This document shows positions 1 through 8,162 of a DNA stretch of 15,940 nt, piece after piece (position 1 is the stretch's first letter; every line of letters starts with the position of its first letter). The stretch comes from Ruminococcus sp. (GTDB lineage Bacteria > Bacillota > Clostridia > Oscillospirales > Ruminococcaceae). Below the pieces are notes generated by a model. The model saw nothing but the letters and a program-made list of their open reading frames with translations, was not told the DNA's origin and did no database searches. Where the stretch lies: assembly GCA_024697705.1 (NCBI GenBank), contig JAILFF010000218.1, positions 1 through 15,940 of the forward strand, in the 5' to 3' direction. The position numbers and the translations under genes were made by a program.

Positions 1-383
1 GACGCGCCGCCCGTTATGAAACCCGAGATGATCGCCCCGAGCGTTCCCAGTAAATAGTATACATTGAAGCGGAAGCTGCCCCAGTGTTCTTCAAGGCTGT
101 TGCCGAAGAGCCAGCAGAAATAAAGCTCGAAGATCACAAACAGCGGTCTGACGTTCGGAGGAATGAAAATAAACGAGATCAGCCGCCACACCTGACCGTG
201 TAAGATCAGTTCGCGGTCGAAATACAGAAACGAGAAGATCGAGCCCTGAACGTTCGGCAGGCTTTCCGCCACTATTTCGCCGACGTAAAGCATTAACATT
301 CCCGCGACGATGTATAGCATAAGCTTTTTTATCGCGAATCTGCCATACTTTCTTTCGAGCTTTTTTAGCTGTTTGTCAAGCAT
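1..383 (-). CDS. Rhomboid-like integral membrane protein (partial, C-terminus outside window)
   Basis: The reading frame starts at the ATG at 383 and stays open to the left edge, giving 127 residues of an incomplete protein. A basic N-terminus (residues 1-20) precedes hydrophobic segments near 19-38, 67-75, 80-94 and 105-123. The pattern of a WR pair (66-67) after a Gly-Gln, then a hydrophobic helix ending in a Trp-Leu-Phe-Gly turn and a Gly-rich helix, resembles rhomboid-family membrane proteins. The HxxxN signature expected in the second core helix appears as F82...E86, so the protease function is doubtful; the catalytic Ser region lies outside the window. The ribosome binding site GAGAGG overlaps the rsmB stop codon and the start lies 10 nt beyond it, so this is the next gene of the same operon. 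The rhomboid assignment comes from pattern, not a search. Confidence 0.6.
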   Translation of the reverse strand, partial: MLDKQLKKLERKYGRFAIKKLMLYIVAGMLMLYVGEIVAESLPNVQGSIFSFLYFDRELILHGQVWRLISFIFIPPNVRPLFVIFELYFCWLFGNSLEEHWGSFRFNVYYLLGTLGAIISGFITGGA

Positions 384-393
384 TTTGTACCTC

Positions 394-1728
394 TCAGTCT
401 TTGCGGACGAGCTTTGCAATGAAAAAGCCGTCCGAGCCGAAATACTCCGGCAGCACGGTTAGCGCGGTCTCGCCGCCGAACCTGCCGAAGCCCTCGCCGA
501 AAGCCGCGGTCTCGAACTCGGGGTGAGCTTCAAGGAATTTCCGCACTACGCCGCCGTTCTCCGCGTCGGATACCGTGCAGGTAGAGTATATGAGCACTCC
601 GCCCGGCTTTACATACCGCGAGGAAGTGTCCAGTATTTCGCACTGTATCTGCGGCAGCCGCTCAAACTCCGTCAAGTCCTTGTACTTGATCTCGGGCTTG
701 CGGCGGATAACGCCCAGCCCCGAGCAAGGCACATCGCAAAGCACCCTGTCAGCCGCGGGAAGATCGTCACGGAAGGTCTTCGCGTCGTTCTCGTCGGCGG
801 AAATGATCGTCAACCCGAGCCGCTCCGCACCCGAAGCAATAAGCCCCTCGCGTTTCTTGTGAAGGTCGAAAGCCAGCACTTTGCCGCAGTTTTCCATCAT
901 TTCGGCGATGGTAAAAGTCTTGCCGCCGGGAGCCGCGCACATATCAAGCACCGTCATTCCCGGTTCAGCGCCGAGCGCCTTGCAGCAAAGCATACACGAA
1001 ACGTCCTGAACGTGGAAAAGCCCCTCCGCGTAGGCGGCGGTCTTTTCGGGAGCGGCACCCGATATTTCAAGCGCCTCGCCGACATATTTGTTCCTGCGGA
1101 CGGTCAGCCCCTCAGCCGAGAGCTTTTCGGCAAGCTCGTCGGGGGTGACGCGGGTCGTGTTCGTCCGAATCGTCACGGGAGCGCGTCCCAAGGAATCGGC
1201 AAGCAGCTGCGCGGTCTTCTCAGCCCCAAGCTCCGTGAGCCATTTATTGACAAGCGGCAGCGGGCAGGAATACTTTACCGAAAGCTCCTCCGCAGTACCC
1301 TTGCCTTCGGGAAGGCGCTTTTCATCGCGGATAAATGCCCGCAGAACGCCGTTCACAAAGCCCTTCACCGTGGGATTGCGGTTCTTTGAGGCAAGCTTCA
1401 CCGCCTCGTTGACAGCCGCCGAATCGGGCACGCTGTCCATATATAACAGCTGATACATCGCGGTGCGGATAATGTTCCGCACTTCGAGCGAGAGCTTGTC
1501 GCCGGGGCGCGTGATGTACCGCTTTATTATCTCGTCAAATGTCAGCCGCCGTTCGAGCGTGCCGTAAAACAGCGCGGTGCAGAAAGCGGTGTCTCTCGCG
1601 TCCATTCGGCTGCGCTTGAAATGCTCGTCGAGGACAAGGTTAGAATAAGCGTTCCCCTCCTCGACGCGGCAGAGCAGCTTAACCGCCGTTTTGCGCGGAT
1701 TTTCGGTTCTTATCTCTTTTTCCGCCAT
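394..1728 (-). CDS. rsmB: 16S rRNA (cytosine-967-C5)-methyltransferase RsmB
   Basis: The 444-residue protein has the two-part architecture of RsmB (Sun/Fmu): an N-terminal NusB-like RNA-binding domain (about residues 12-140) and a C-terminal SAM-dependent methyltransferase domain. Visible motifs are DMCAAPGGKT (262-271, SAM binding), DVPCSG (332-337, Cys335) and STC (382-384); Cys384 is the expected nucleophile and Cys335 the residue that helps release the product. It methylates C967 (E. coli numbering) of 16S rRNA using SAM. Its ATG shares one base with the fmt stop codon (TAATG), which indicates translational coupling. The neighbour order priA-def-fmt-rsmB is a classic Firmicutes cluster. 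The length is normal for the family and no key residue is missing. Confidence 0.96.
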   Translation of the reverse strand: MAEKEIRTENPRKTAVKLLCRVEEGNAYSNLVLDEHFKRSRMDARDTAFCTALFYGTLERRLTFDEIIKRYITRPGDKLSLEVRNIIRTAMYQLLYMDSVPDSAAVNEAVKLASKNRNPTVKGFVNGVLRAFIRDEKRLPEGKGTAEELSVKYSCPLPLVNKWLTELGAEKTAQLLADSLGRAPVTIRTNTTRVTPDELAEKLSAEGLTVRRNKYVGEALEISGAAPEKTAAYAEGLFHVQDVSCMLCCKALGAEPGMTVLDMCAAPGGKTFTIAEMMENCGKVLAFDLHKKREGLIASGAERLGLTIISADENDAKTFRDDLPAADRVLCDVPCSGLGVIRRKPEIKYKDLTEFERLPQIQCEILDTSSRYVKPGGVLIYSTCTVSDAENGGVVRKFLEAHPEFETAAFGEGFGRFGGETALTVLPEYFGSDGFFIAKLVRKD

Positions 1729-2675
1729 TATTTCAGCACCGTTCCCGCCGCGACGGGCTTTCCGTTAAGATAGGCAGCCGCGTCCATGCGCTTGCCGCCC
1801 TCCGCCTGGATCTCGGTGAATCTGATGATACCGTCCGAGCAGGCAACGTCGAATTTCTTTTTGCCGACGAACTCGCCGGGCTGCGCCGAGGGCTTGTCTT
1901 TGGAAATAATTTCCGAATGATAGACCTTGATGCGGTTTTCCCCGAGCATACAGGTAGCGCAGGGCGAATCCGAAAGCCCGCAGATCTGATGATGTATCTT
2001 CTCCGCCGACTGAGTAAAGTCGATGGGACACATTTCTTTTGTTATCATAGCGGCATAGCTCGAAAGCGAGTCGTCCTGTCTCTCGGGAGTAAGCTCTCCC
2101 TTTTCAAGCTTTGCAAGAACCTCGGGCAGCATATCAGCGCCGAGAGCCGCAAGCCTGTCGAAAAGCTCGGCGGAGGTCTCGTTTTCGCCTATCGTCACGG
2201 CTTTTTTCAGCAGCATATCGCCCGTGTCAAGCCCCTCAGCCATCTGCATGATGGTGATGCCCGTCTCTTTTTCGCCGTCAAGGATCGCACGCTGAATAGG
2301 AGCTGCTCCCCGATATTTCGGCAGAAGCGAGCCGTGAATATTTATGCAGCCGTACTTCGGCAGATCGAGCACCTCTTTCGGCAGGATCTTGCCGTAAGCC
2401 GCGACGATTATCACGTCGGGCGCTATCTCTTTAAGCGCCGCGATATATTCCTCGGCGTCCTTTTTTAAGCTCTGCGGCTGATAGACGGGCGTTCCGTGCT
2501 TTTCGGCAATCACCTTTACGGGCGTGGGAACGAGCTTGTGTCCCCTGCCGCGGGGCTTGTCGGGCTGAGTGAACACCGCCGCCACCTCGACGGGGCTTTC
2601 AAACGCCGCGCCGTCGTAGAGCTTTTCAAGCGCTTTTTCGGCGAAATCGGGCGTTCCCATGAAAACAATCTTCAT
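1728..2675 (-). CDS. fmt: Methionyl-tRNA formyltransferase
   Basis: Fmt transfers a formyl group from 10-formyltetrahydrofolate to Met-tRNA(fMet), preparing the initiator tRNA. From the ATG at 2675 the protein is 315 residues and begins MKIVFMGTPDF, the family's usual N-terminus. A longer frame upstream adds 14 residues but would be unusual; the chosen ATG forms an ATGA overlap with the def stop and has an AGGA/AGGAA ribosome binding site just upstream. The catalytic trio is visible: Asn112 and His114 in the NIHGSLLP stretch, and Asp150 in EGLDTGD. The SLLPxYRG signature is at 116-123. The C-terminal part (from about 205) is the tRNA-binding OB-fold domain. Def, encoded directly upstream, later removes the formyl group. 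Confidence 0.96.
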   Translation of the reverse strand: MKIVFMGTPDFAEKALEKLYDGAAFESPVEVAAVFTQPDKPRGRGHKLVPTPVKVIAEKHGTPVYQPQSLKKDAEEYIAALKEIAPDVIIVAAYGKILPKEVLDLPKYGCINIHGSLLPKYRGAAPIQRAILDGEKETGITIMQMAEGLDTGDMLLKKAVTIGENETSAELFDRLAALGADMLPEVLAKLEKGELTPERQDDSLSSYAAMITKEMCPIDFTQSAEKIHHQICGLSDSPCATCMLGENRIKVYHSEIISKDKPSAQPGEFVGKKKFDVACSDGIIRFTEIQAEGGKRMDAAAYLNGKPVAAGTVLK

Positions 2676-3157
2676 TTCCTGTCGTCCTGCTCCTCTAAAT
2701 CCTCGGGTTTGAGCCATTCCTCGACTATATCAATGAACAGCTTTCCGTCAAGGTGCTCCAGCTCGTGGCAGATCGCCTGTGCTAAAAGCTGCTCACCCTC
2801 GACCTCGAACCAGTTGCCGTTTCTGTCCTGAGCCTTCGCCTTGATCTTTAATGGGCGGGTCGTCATGCCCCACTTGCCCGGCACGGAAAGGCAGCCCTCG
2901 CGGCAATACTGCGTTTCCTTCGATACCTCGACGATCTCGGGGTTTATCATTTCGATAACGCCCTCGCCCACGTCGATAACGACCACACGGCGCAGATAGC
3001 TGACCTGCGGTCCCGCAAGCCCTACTCCGTCGGCGTGGTGCATGGTCTCCGCCATGTCGTCAAGAACTGTCCATAATCTTTCGTTAAATTCGGTAACGGG
3101 GCGGCAGACCTTTCTTAAAATAGGGTCGCCTTCCTTAGTAATGGTTCTGAGCGCCAT
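2672..3157 (-). CDS. def: Peptide deformylase
   Basis: Def removes the formyl group from the N-terminal Met of new proteins at the ribosome exit, using a catalytic metal ion (usually Fe2+). The 161-residue protein carries all three family motifs: GVGLAGPQ (44-51, with Gly in place of the more usual second Ala), EGCLS (87-91, metal ligand Cys89) and HELEH (131-135, two metal ligand histidines and the catalytic Glu132). An acidic, charged tail follows residue 145. The start has an AAGGAAAG ribosome binding site about 6 nt upstream. It lies 41 nt after priA and overlaps fmt by 4 nt (ATGA), so formylation and deformylation enzymes are made from one message. Confidence 0.96.
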   Translation of the reverse strand: MALRTITKEGDPILRKVCRPVTEFNERLWTVLDDMAETMHHADGVGLAGPQVSYLRRVVVIDVGEGVIEMINPEIVEVSKETQYCREGCLSVPGKWGMTTRPLKIKAKAQDRNGNWFEVEGEQLLAQAICHELEHLDGKLFIDIVEEWLKPEDLEEQDDRK

Positions 3158-3198
3158 TTTTCAGCTTTCCTTTCGGTTTACAATTATTTATATACGAT

Positions 3199-5679
3199 TT
3201 ACAGGCTTATATCGCCGTTTATGTCTGCGGTTATCCTTACCTCCGAAAACTTCCTTTCGGCAAAGAACCCGCCCAAACAGCAGGTTATCATATCCCTGAA
3301 CTGCTGCGATACCCTGCATTTTATTATCAGCCGATAGCGGTAGCGGTTGTTTATCCTGCCGAGCGTACACGGCGAGGGTCCCAGAACCCTCAGCGGTATC
3401 TTTATATTTTTGGCTGAAATGTATTCCTTTAACAGCTCTAAGAAAAATCCCGAGCCTTCGATCACGCGGCTTTCCATAACAGAGGAAAAGCTCACCGCGC
3501 ATATATCGCAGTACGGCGGGTAAAGCAGCGCCTTTCTGAGCGCCGATTCCTGCACGAAAAACTCGTCGTAATTCTGCTCCGCCGCAAGATTTATCACATA
3601 ATGATCAGGAACGTATGTCTGTATAAAAGCCCTTCCGGGCTTGTCGCCGCGCCCCGAGCGCCCCGCGACCTGCGTTATCAGCGAGAACGTCCGTTCATAG
3701 CTGCGGAAATCCCCCGTGAAAAGCGCCTTGTCTATCGAGATTATCCCGACAAGCGTGACATTCGGGAAATTCAAGCCCTTCGCTATCATCTGCGTACCGA
3801 GCATGATATCGTACTCGCCGCGCTCGAAAGCCGTGAAGCTCTCTTCATACGCGCCGCGGGTGAAGGTCGTGTCGGCGTCCATTCGCAGAAGCCTTGCCTC
3901 GGGGAAAAGCTTCGACAGCTCATCCTCGATGCGCTGCGTTCCCGCGCCGCTCTGCCGCAAATGCGTGTCGCCGCAGTGCGGGCATTTTTCCGGGACAGAT
4001 ATGCTGTAACCGCAGTAATGGCACATCAGCCTGTCATTTCTCTTATGATAGGTAAGCGGCAGGCTGCAATTCGGGCAGGCAAGCGGCTGACGGCAGCCCA
4101 TGCAGGACATATATGTCGTAAATCCGCGCCTGTTCAGCAGAAGAATAGCCTGCTCGCCGCGTGAAAGCGTTTCGGCAACCGCGTTCGCGAGCTTTACGCT
4201 GAAAAGGCTGTTTGCCCCCGCGTGTTCCTCGGTCTGCATATCGAGTATCTCGACCGTGGGCAGAGTGGCGTTTGCGTAGCGCTGTTTCATCTCGAAAAGC
4301 GAAAATCTGCCGACCTCTTTAGCATAATAAAAGCTCTCGATCGAGGGCGTAGCCGAAGCCAAAAGCATAAGGCAGTTGTGATACCCGCACCGCTGTACGG
4401 CAACGTCCCTCGCGTGGTAGCGCGGCGACATATCCGACTTGTAGGTGCGTTCGCCCTCTTCGTCTAAGATTATCACGCCGATATTTTCAAGCGGCGCGAA
4501 CACGGCGCTCCTTGTGCCGATGACGATCTTCGCTTCTCCCGAACGTATGCGCTTGAACTCGTCTGCCCGCTGACCCAGCGAAAGCGACGAATGAAGCAGC
4601 GCTATCCCGTCGCCGAAGCAGAGCTTGAATCGCTTCACCATCTGCGGCGTGAGCGAAATTTCCGGCACCAACATGAGCGCTGTCTTACCCATTTTAAGCA
4701 CCGAGTCGATCACACGGAAGAACACCGCCGTCTTGCCGCTGCCGGTAACTCCGTACAGCAGAGCGCCCGCGGGCTTTCCCGCGTTTATGAGCGACATGAT
4801 ACCGTCGTAAGCCGCGGTCTGCTCATCGTTCAGCTCGATAGAAGCGGGGTCGCGCCTTTCGTCGGCGTCTTCGGTAGCCTTTCGCATGACCTCGACGCTG
4901 TATATCTTCACAACGCCCTTTTCTTCGAGCCGCTTGACCACCGCCCTCGTGCAGCCCGCCATGTAGCAAAGCTCGCCCACCGAAGCGGCGGTATGCTCTT
5001 CAAGCAGCGACACGACTGTCTTCTGCTTGGCACTCAGCTTTTCGCGAAGCTCCGCGTTTTCAGCCGAGCGGAACTCCTGCGTAAACGTGACATTCTGCTC
5101 GCTTGCGTCGCCGACCGCCCTTGTAAAGACCGCTTCTTCCTCGACGGCTCCCTTATCGCAAAGCGACGCGGCAAGCGCCCTGATGCGCTTTTTCTCCGCC
5201 GCCGAAGCACTGTCCGAAGGTATCAGCAGAGCGTCTATCTCCTTCTGCTTTTCGGCTTTCAGCAGCTTGACGTAGACCTCGGTCTCCTCGTCGGTCAGAC
5301 CGCACTCGGCGGGGTCGATGCCCGCGGGACGGTAATGCACCGCCGCTTTCACCGAATATCCGCCCGGCACCATGCTTCGGTAAGCGTCAAAATAGGTGCA
5401 GAAGGTCGTCTTTTTGAGCCACCGTATCAGCCCGAGCATTTCCTCTCCGATAAGCGGCTCGGTATCTATCACCGAAAGTATCGGCTTGGTACCCGCGTCC
5501 GCTTCGCCCTCCGTAAGCGAGAGTATCAGCCCGACGTCGCGCCTGCCGCCCCTTCCGAAGGGCACGAACACCCGCGAGCCTACCTTTGCCAAATCCGCCG
5601 ATCCTTCGGGAACGGAATAGGAATACTCCTTGTCAAAGCTGACCGAAGCGCCGCTCACCGCTACTCCGGCAAGCAACAT
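3199..5679 (-). CDS. priA: Primosomal replication-restart helicase PriA
   Basis: PriA recognises abandoned replication forks and reloads the replisome through its 3'-to-5' helicase activity. The 826-residue protein has an N-terminal DNA-binding region (1-110), a winged-helix-like region (about 210-265), then a superfamily 2 helicase core: Walker A GVTGSGKT (310-317), a Walker B-type motif (406-409), SAT (442-444), a C-terminal lobe with GTQMIAKG (628-635) and the QVAGRSGRG motif VI (670-678). Four Cys-x2-Cys pairs between 526 and 569 form the expected zinc-binding insertion. The Walker B motif reads DEEG rather than DEEH. The start follows rpoZ by 7 nt; a GAGGGG stretch near 5691-5697 is the probable ribosome binding site, a little distant, so the exact start is less sure than the identity. 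Confidence 0.94.
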   Translation of the reverse strand: MLLAGVAVSGASVSFDKEYSYSVPEGSADLAKVGSRVFVPFGRGGRRDVGLILSLTEGEADAGTKPILSVIDTEPLIGEEMLGLIRWLKKTTFCTYFDAYRSMVPGGYSVKAAVHYRPAGIDPAECGLTDEETEVYVKLLKAEKQKEIDALLIPSDSASAAEKKRIRALAASLCDKGAVEEEAVFTRAVGDASEQNVTFTQEFRSAENAELREKLSAKQKTVVSLLEEHTAASVGELCYMAGCTRAVVKRLEEKGVVKIYSVEVMRKATEDADERRDPASIELNDEQTAAYDGIMSLINAGKPAGALLYGVTGSGKTAVFFRVIDSVLKMGKTALMLVPEISLTPQMVKRFKLCFGDGIALLHSSLSLGQRADEFKRIRSGEAKIVIGTRSAVFAPLENIGVIILDEEGERTYKSDMSPRYHARDVAVQRCGYHNCLMLLASATPSIESFYYAKEVGRFSLFEMKQRYANATLPTVEILDMQTEEHAGANSLFSVKLANAVAETLSRGEQAILLLNRRGFTTYMSCMGCRQPLACPNCSLPLTYHKRNDRLMCHYCGYSISVPEKCPHCGDTHLRQSGAGTQRIEDELSKLFPEARLLRMDADTTFTRGAYEESFTAFERGEYDIMLGTQMIAKGLNFPNVTLVGIISIDKALFTGDFRSYERTFSLITQVAGRSGRGDKPGRAFIQTYVPDHYVINLAAEQNYDEFFVQESALRKALLYPPYCDICAVSFSSVMESRVIEGSGFFLELLKEYISAKNIKIPLRVLGPSPCTLGRINNRYRYRLIIKCRVSQQFRDMITCCLGGFFAERKFSEVRITADINGDISL

Positions 5680-5686
5680 TGCGGGC

Positions 5687-5893
5687 TTAACCCCTCAGCT
5701 CGGGGCTTTCGATAAGCTTGTATTCTCCCGAAGCGAATTCATCGACCGCCTTCTTGACAGGACGTTCGTTAAGCACTGTCTTGTTCTCGGCAGCCTCCTC
5801 GGTTATCTGCCTTGCACGTTTTGCAACTGCTACAACAAGAGAATAATAGCTTTCGTTATTCTTTAAGATCTGTATTGCTGCGGGTCTAAGCAT
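5687..5893 (-). CDS. rpoZ: DNA-directed RNA polymerase subunit omega
   Basis: This 68-residue protein begins MLRPAAIQILKNNESYYSLV and contains the omega-subunit helix with the VAVAKRARQI stretch (26-35), which in this family packs against the beta' subunit and helps RNA polymerase assembly. The start was set at the ATG at 5893 because a GAGGTG ribosome binding site sits 6-7 nt upstream and MLRP is the normal beginning; an in-frame ATG 15 nt earlier would add MRCLK and lacks a suitable site. It overlaps the 3' end of gmk by 8 nt. The gmk-rpoZ-priA order is common in Firmicutes and supports the call. Confidence 0.9.
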   Translation of the reverse strand: MLRPAAIQILKNNESYYSLVVAVAKRARQITEEAAENKTVLNERPVKKAVDEFASGEYKLIESPELRG

Positions 5894-6536
5894 CTTTAAG
5901 CACCTCATCTATTGTTTCTTTCATATTCGCCGCGGAGAATTCTTCAAGCCCCGCGCCGCCTTCCTTTGCCAGCGTAAATATCTTCACAAGGTCCTCGACT
6001 GCCTTGTCAAGGTCGCCGTTTACCATTACATAATCGTACTCGTAAGCCCTTCTTACATCGGGAACGACGGTTTTCAGCCGCTCCTGTATCTGCTGCTCGG
6101 TCTCGCCCGATTCAAGCGCCCTTCTGCGCAGCCGCCTGGCTATTGAATCAACACCGGGCGGCAGAATGAACAGCATCACCGCGTCGGGGCGTTTTGCTTT
6201 TACCTGAAAAGCGCCCTGCGGCTCGATCTCAAGCAGAACGTCTCTTCCTGCCGCAATATTATCCTCAACGGGCTTGCGCGGAGTACCGTAGCAGTTGCCG
6301 CTGAATTCTGCGTGTTCAAGAAAACCGTCCTCATCGGCGAGCTTGTCGAAATCCTTTCTCGTCATGAAGAAATAGTGTACGCCGTCCTTTTCGCCCTCAC
6401 GCGGCTTACGGGTAGTGCAGGAGATCGAATAATAATAATCGAACCTCTTTGACAGCTCATTCAAGAGCGTACCCTTACCACAGCCCGAAGGCGCGGAGAT
6501 CACAAACAGCTTGGCTTTTGCTTCGTTACCCATCAT
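5886..6536 (-). CDS. gmk: Guanylate kinase
   Basis: Guanylate kinase converts GMP to GDP with ATP. The 216-residue protein shows the P-loop SAPSGCGKGT (14-23; the first glycine of the usual motif is Ala), the GMP-binding TTRKPREGEKDG stretch (41-52) followed by a YFF at 55-57, and EFSGNCYGT (77-85). The usual LEIDVQGA segment reads LEIEPQGA (102-109), with Glu in place of Asp. A charged C-terminal extension of about 15 residues follows the standard domain. Two ATGs stand side by side (6536 and 6533); the first forms an ATGA overlap with the remA stop codon. The ribosome binding site GAGGAGGGTGAGG lies inside the acidic tail of remA, so translation is probably coupled. Confidence 0.95.
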   Translation of the reverse strand: MMGNEAKAKLFVISAPSGCGKGTLLNELSKRFDYYYSISCTTRKPREGEKDGVHYFFMTRKDFDKLADEDGFLEHAEFSGNCYGTPRKPVEDNIAAGRDVLLEIEPQGAFQVKAKRPDAVMLFILPPGVDSIARRLRRRALESGETEQQIQERLKTVVPDVRRAYEYDYVMVNGDLDKAVEDLVKIFTLAKEGGAGLEEFSAANMKETIDEVLKDA

Positions 6537-6826
6537 TCCTCACCCTCCTCGTTATCATTGGAATCGCCCTGATCGTCGTCGAGCGACCTTACGTCCATGC
6601 CTATCCTGCCGGCAAGGCTCACCGCCGATACCGCCGAAAGCACCACATGGTCGCTGTCCATAATAAGCACCGATTTTGTACGCCTGCCGCAGGAAGCATC
6701 GATAAGCGTTCCCCTGTCGCGAGCCTCCTGAACGAGGCGCTTGACGGGCGCGGAGCCGGGCGTTACTATCGAAATGAGCCGTTCGGCAGAAACTAAGTTG
6801 CCGTAGCCGATATTAAGCAGCCGCAT
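6533..6826 (-). CDS. remA: RemA/RemB family regulator (DUF370)
   Basis: The 97-residue protein matches the RemA family closely: LLNIGYGNLVSAERLISIV at 3-21, then SAPVKRLVQEARDRG, a LIDASCGRRTKSVL stretch and a DSDHVVLSA segment. In Bacillus subtilis RemA is a DNA-binding protein that activates biofilm matrix and osmoprotection genes; the target genes here are not known. The start was set at the ATG at 6826 because AAGGAGTG lies 6-7 nt upstream; a GTG nine bases earlier lies within that site. After about residue 80 the protein carries an extra acidic tail rich in Asp, Glu and Asn that the short family members lack. The yicC-remA-gmk-rpoZ order is the usual Firmicutes arrangement. Confidence 0.92.
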   Translation of the reverse strand: MRLLNIGYGNLVSAERLISIVTPGSAPVKRLVQEARDRGTLIDASCGRRTKSVLIMDSDHVVLSAVSAVSLAGRIGMDVRSLDDDQGDSNDNEEGEE

Positions 6827-6838
6827 AACGCTCACTCC

Positions 6839-7735
6839 TTATTCGATGTTCTGGATCTGTTCGCGAATCTTCTCGATCTCGCTCTTCATGTCAACAACAA
6901 CCCTTGTTATATCAAGGTCGCTGCATTTCGAGCCCGTGGTGTTCACCTCGCGGTTCATCTCCTGCACGAGGAAATCGAGCTTTCTGCCGACGGGCTCGTC
7001 GCTTTCGATAAGCTGCCTGAACTGCGCGATGTGGCTGTGCAGGCGGACGGTCTCCTCGTCAACGGCGGTCTTTTCCGAGAAGATAGCCGCTTCGGTGAGT
7101 ATCCTCGCGTCGTCGATGTTCCTGTCTCCCACGACTTCCGCTATCTTCGCCGCGAGCTTTTCGCGGTAGACTTCCGTCACAGAGGGTGAGCGTTCCTCGA
7201 CAAAGCGCACCTTTTCCTCGATAGTTTTGAGCCGCGAGGAAATATCAGCGTGCATTTTTTCGCCCTCGACCTCGCGCATCTCAACGAAGTACCCGAGAGC
7301 TTTTTCGGCGGTCTGCCTTACCTGCTCCCAGACCTGTTCTTCGTTTTCCTGCGTTTTTACGACGGTAAAGAGATCGGGCAGCCGCATTACGTCCGAAAGC
7401 TTAATATCGTCCTCAACTCCGAGCTCGGGTGCTGCGGCTCTCAGCGCGTCAAGATACCCGTGCGCCAGCTCGCGGTTTACGGTGATATCGGCATTGACGC
7501 CCTCTTTATTATAAATGTAAACGCTGACCTCGACCTTTCCGCGGGATATGGCACGTAAATTATCGGTGCCGCCGTTAAGAAGCGATTTCAGCTTTTCGTC
7601 AAGGTAGCCGTAAGCGCGGGGGGTACGCGCCGTAAATTCATAAAAGCGGTGATTGACCGAGCGTATCTCGACAAGTATCTCCCGCTCGTCGAACGCGAGC
7701 CTTTCCCTGCCGAAGCCCGTCATTGATCTGAGCAT
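6839..7735 (-). CDS. yicC: YicC family endoribonuclease
   Basis: The 298-residue protein begins with the family signature MLRSMTGFGRE and an early EIRSVNHRFYE stretch (28-38), and ends with the conserved C-terminal domain (DUF1732) seen as FLVQEMNREVNTTGSK (about 255-270) and a final coiled-coil-like helix. E. coli YicC is an endoribonuclease that takes part in small-RNA turnover; the role in Clostridia is inferred. It is the first gene of the operon, with its stop codon touching the remA ribosome binding site. The start at 7735 is the family start; an AAAGGCAGG stretch 7-15 nt upstream serves as a moderate ribosome binding site. A promoter near 8169-8197 could drive it through a long leader. 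Confidence 0.93.
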   Translation of the reverse strand: MLRSMTGFGRERLAFDEREILVEIRSVNHRFYEFTARTPRAYGYLDEKLKSLLNGGTDNLRAISRGKVEVSVYIYNKEGVNADITVNRELAHGYLDALRAAAPELGVEDDIKLSDVMRLPDLFTVVKTQENEEQVWEQVRQTAEKALGYFVEMREVEGEKMHADISSRLKTIEEKVRFVEERSPSVTEVYREKLAAKIAEVVGDRNIDDARILTEAAIFSEKTAVDEETVRLHSHIAQFRQLIESDEPVGRKLDFLVQEMNREVNTTGSKCSDLDITRVVVDMKSEIEKIREQIQNIE

Positions 7736-7845
7736 TCAAAGCGCCTGCCTTTCGTTATTCTTATCATATACGGTAAACGACATTTTTGCGGATTCGGAGC
7801 ACACGGAAAATATGAAACAACATAGGTCAAAATAGTTATTCCACA

Positions 7846-8045
7846 ACTTCGGCACTCTTCCCCAAGTACAATTCTTAGAGTGTCGGAGTGGATAAAACAC
7901 TGTGATTACGTTTGGTTTTCACTCAGTCGCGTGAATATCGGAGTGGAATTTCAGCCACTCAGACATTTTATGCCGTTCACTCGGACAATTTAGTGACGGA
8001 GTGAGAAACAACGGTATATCGCAATAAAATCCACTTCGGCACTCT
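7846..8045. repeat. Cluster of CACTC/GAGTG pentamers enclosed by a 13-bp direct repeat
   Basis: The sequence ACTTCGGCACTCT occurs exactly at 7846-7858 and again at 8033-8045. Between and within the copies there are nine CACTC or GAGTG pentamers, starting at 7853, 7878, 7886, 7920, 7941, 7956, 7978, 7999 and 8040, where random sequence of this length would give less than one. Opposed copies can pair into short hairpins, such as GAGTGG at 7941-7946 with CCACTC at 7955-7960, and CACTCT at 7853-7858 with AGAGTG at 7877-7882. Function unknown: it could be a protein-binding array, a structured RNA or a decayed small repeat element. Confidence 0.7.
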
Positions 8046-8162
8046 AATATATTTAACTGTGCCGCGAAAGTAAAATGACCGTCTGCGAGAATCAAATAAA
8101 AGAATATGAAATTAAATGTAAGACGGTCGTCCCGAACTCGGCTGCGGATATCAATGTCGTGT

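Noticed and set aside
4591..5715. 374-codon plus-strand open frame opposite priA
   Set aside because: Shadow of priA; His/Arg-rich composition without domains.
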